From the NCBI GenBank assembly GCA_963205285.1, contig CAUJJQ010000259.1:1-5764 (forward strand): a stretch of 5,764 nucleotides of DNA, in the 5' to 3' direction. This DNA is from Pseudomonadota bacterium (lineage in GTDB: Bacteria > Pseudomonadota > Alphaproteobacteria > Sphingomonadales > Sphingomonadaceae). The translations under genes and the position numbers were made by a program. Shown one piece after another: positions 5,108 to 5,764 of this stretch (the first letter of the stretch is position 1; the number at the start of each line of letters is the position of its first letter). The notes beneath the pieces were generated by a model. It searched no databases and was not told where the DNA came from. It saw only the letters and a program-made list of their open reading frames with translations.

Positions 5108-5764
5108 AGCTTGCTCCATTGATGTCGATGACCCCGCCGGCCATTGATGGCGGTGCGCTTTCGGCCAGAAATTGGACCAATTGCGCGACTTCTGCCGGTT
5201 CGGCGACCCGGCCCAAGGGAATGTCCGCCAATAATTTGTCGCCGCCCCTGCTCGCCAAATAATCCTCTGCCATGCCGGTCATGGTAAAGCCGGGGCAGAC
5301 GGCAAAGGCCAAAATATCCTGAGCAGCATAGGCGCGTGCGATGCTCTTTGTCATTGCAACCATCCCGCCCTTGGACGCGGCATAATGCCAATGCGCGGGG
5401 CTGTCGCCGCGATGGGCGGCGCGGCTGGCGATGTTGATGATCCGCCCGCCATGCCCCCCTGCCAGACAATGGCGGACAAAGCGGCGGCACAAATCGGCGC
5501 TGGCGGTCAGGTTGATCGCCATGGTGCGCTGCCAGCATGCCAGCCAGTCATCATCATCGCGTCCGATCGGGTTGGATTCAAAAATACCGCCATTGTTGAT
5601 GAGGATGTCGATACGCCCATCCAATCGGTCGCGCGCACTGTGCCACAATTGCCCCGGCACCGCCGGATCACCAAGGTCGCCGTCTTTGCTCGACAGCGCA
5701 ATCAGCCGGTGGTGGGATAGGGTGTCGGCAATCGCTGCGCCGATGCCCCGGCTCGCGCCGGTGA
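5097..5764 (-). CDS. Short-chain dehydrogenase/reductase, FabG-like (partial, N-terminus beyond window)
   Basis: An NAD(P)-dependent oxidoreductase of the classical SDR family; the substrate is not evident. The visible 221 residues start at the dinucleotide-binding loop TGASRGIG (1-8), so only a few N-terminal residues are missing. Further motifs are INNGG (55-59, usually NNAG), the catalytic Ser113 in NIASR, Tyr127 and Lys131 in YAASK, and CPGFTMTGM (156-164). The C-terminal DINGASYVR is a common family ending. Only about 50 residues separate the glycine loop from the INNGG strand, shorter than the 70-80 of a typical FabG, so the second and third strands are compact. A GTG at 5660 could be mistaken for a start, but the frame continues upstream with clear homology. 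Its stop lies inside the beta-lactamase gene, which makes it the upstream member of the cluster with prmA. Confidence 0.9.
   Translation of the reverse strand, partial: TGASRGIGAAIADTLSHHRLIALSSKDGDLGDPAVPGQLWHSARDRLDGRIDILINNGGIFESNPIGRDDDDWLACWQRTMAINLTASADLCRRFVRHCLAGGHGGRIINIASRAAHRGDSPAHWHYAASKGGMVAMTKSIARAYAAQDILAFAVCPGFTMTGMAEDYLASRGGDKLLADIPLGRVAEPAEVAQLVQFLAESAPPSMAGGVIDINGASYVR
5114..5117 (-). promoter_or_regulatory. Ribosome-binding site deciding the beta-lactamase start
   Basis: GGAG on the minus strand, six bases before the ATG at 5107. The alternative in-frame ATG at 5119 overlaps this site and has only a distant GCGGGG upstream, so 5107 is the better start. Confidence 0.6.

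Noticed and set aside
5105..5119. ATG at 5119 as the beta-lactamase start
   Set aside because: It has no close ribosome-binding site, while GGAG sits six bases before the ATG at 5107, which also gives a cleaner signal sequence.
5097..5660. SDR starting at GTG 5660 as a complete gene
   Set aside because: In-frame sequence upstream encodes TGASRGIG, the essential cofactor loop, so the gene runs beyond the window edge.
1..5764. Mobile element, prophage, CRISPR array, tRNA or defence island
   Set aside because: There are no transposase or integrase motifs, spaced direct repeats, cloverleaf structures or terminal inverted repeats; gene overlaps and uniform codon use suggest stable chromosome.

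Overview
The window looks like ordinary chromosome of a GC-rich alphaproteobacterium, most likely in or near the Sphingomonadales. This is inferred from GC-rich codon use, an alphaproteobacterial-type PrmA N-terminus, and the combination of PhhA with a chromosomal subclass B3 metallo-beta-lactamase. No rRNA or other marker fixes the taxon. The window is densely coding: six of seven genes lie on the minus strand, and nearly every adjacent pair of same-strand genes overlaps.

Left block (1-2090, minus strand): three genes read yfiR, yfiN, yfiB in transcription order, each overlapping the next by 4 bp (ATGA). They encode a periplasmic YfiR-type repressor with four cysteines, an inner-membrane diguanylate cyclase with a CHASE8-like sensor, HAMP and an intact GGDEF domain, and an OmpA-family lipoprotein cut off by the window edge. 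Together they form a YfiBNR (TpbB) system, in which YfiR holds the cyclase off and YfiB sequesters YfiR under envelope stress, so that c-di-GMP rises. The yfiB fragment is a confident call: it has a lipobox and an OmpA_C signature.

Divergent intergenic region (2091-2310, about 220 bp): this is the only sizeable non-coding stretch. It holds the yfiR ribosome-binding site, a perfect 7-7-7 inverted repeat that overlaps a candidate yfiR -10 element, -35-like hexamers toward phhA, and a tyrosine-rich 30-codon frame that runs into the start of phhA.

Centre (2311-3171, plus strand): phhA, phenylalanine 4-hydroxylase, with all three iron ligands. It converges on prmA with a 5-bp gap.

Right block (3177-5764, minus strand): in transcription order, a short-chain dehydrogenase/reductase lacking its extreme N-terminus, a subclass B3 metallo-beta-lactamase with a lipobox, and prmA (ribosomal protein L11 methyltransferase). 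All three overlap, so they are probably cotranscribed and translationally coupled. No mobile element, CRISPR array, tRNA or rRNA was seen. The most interesting items are the complete YfiBNR logic with its possible operator, and the apparent lipoprotein beta-lactamase coupled to prmA.
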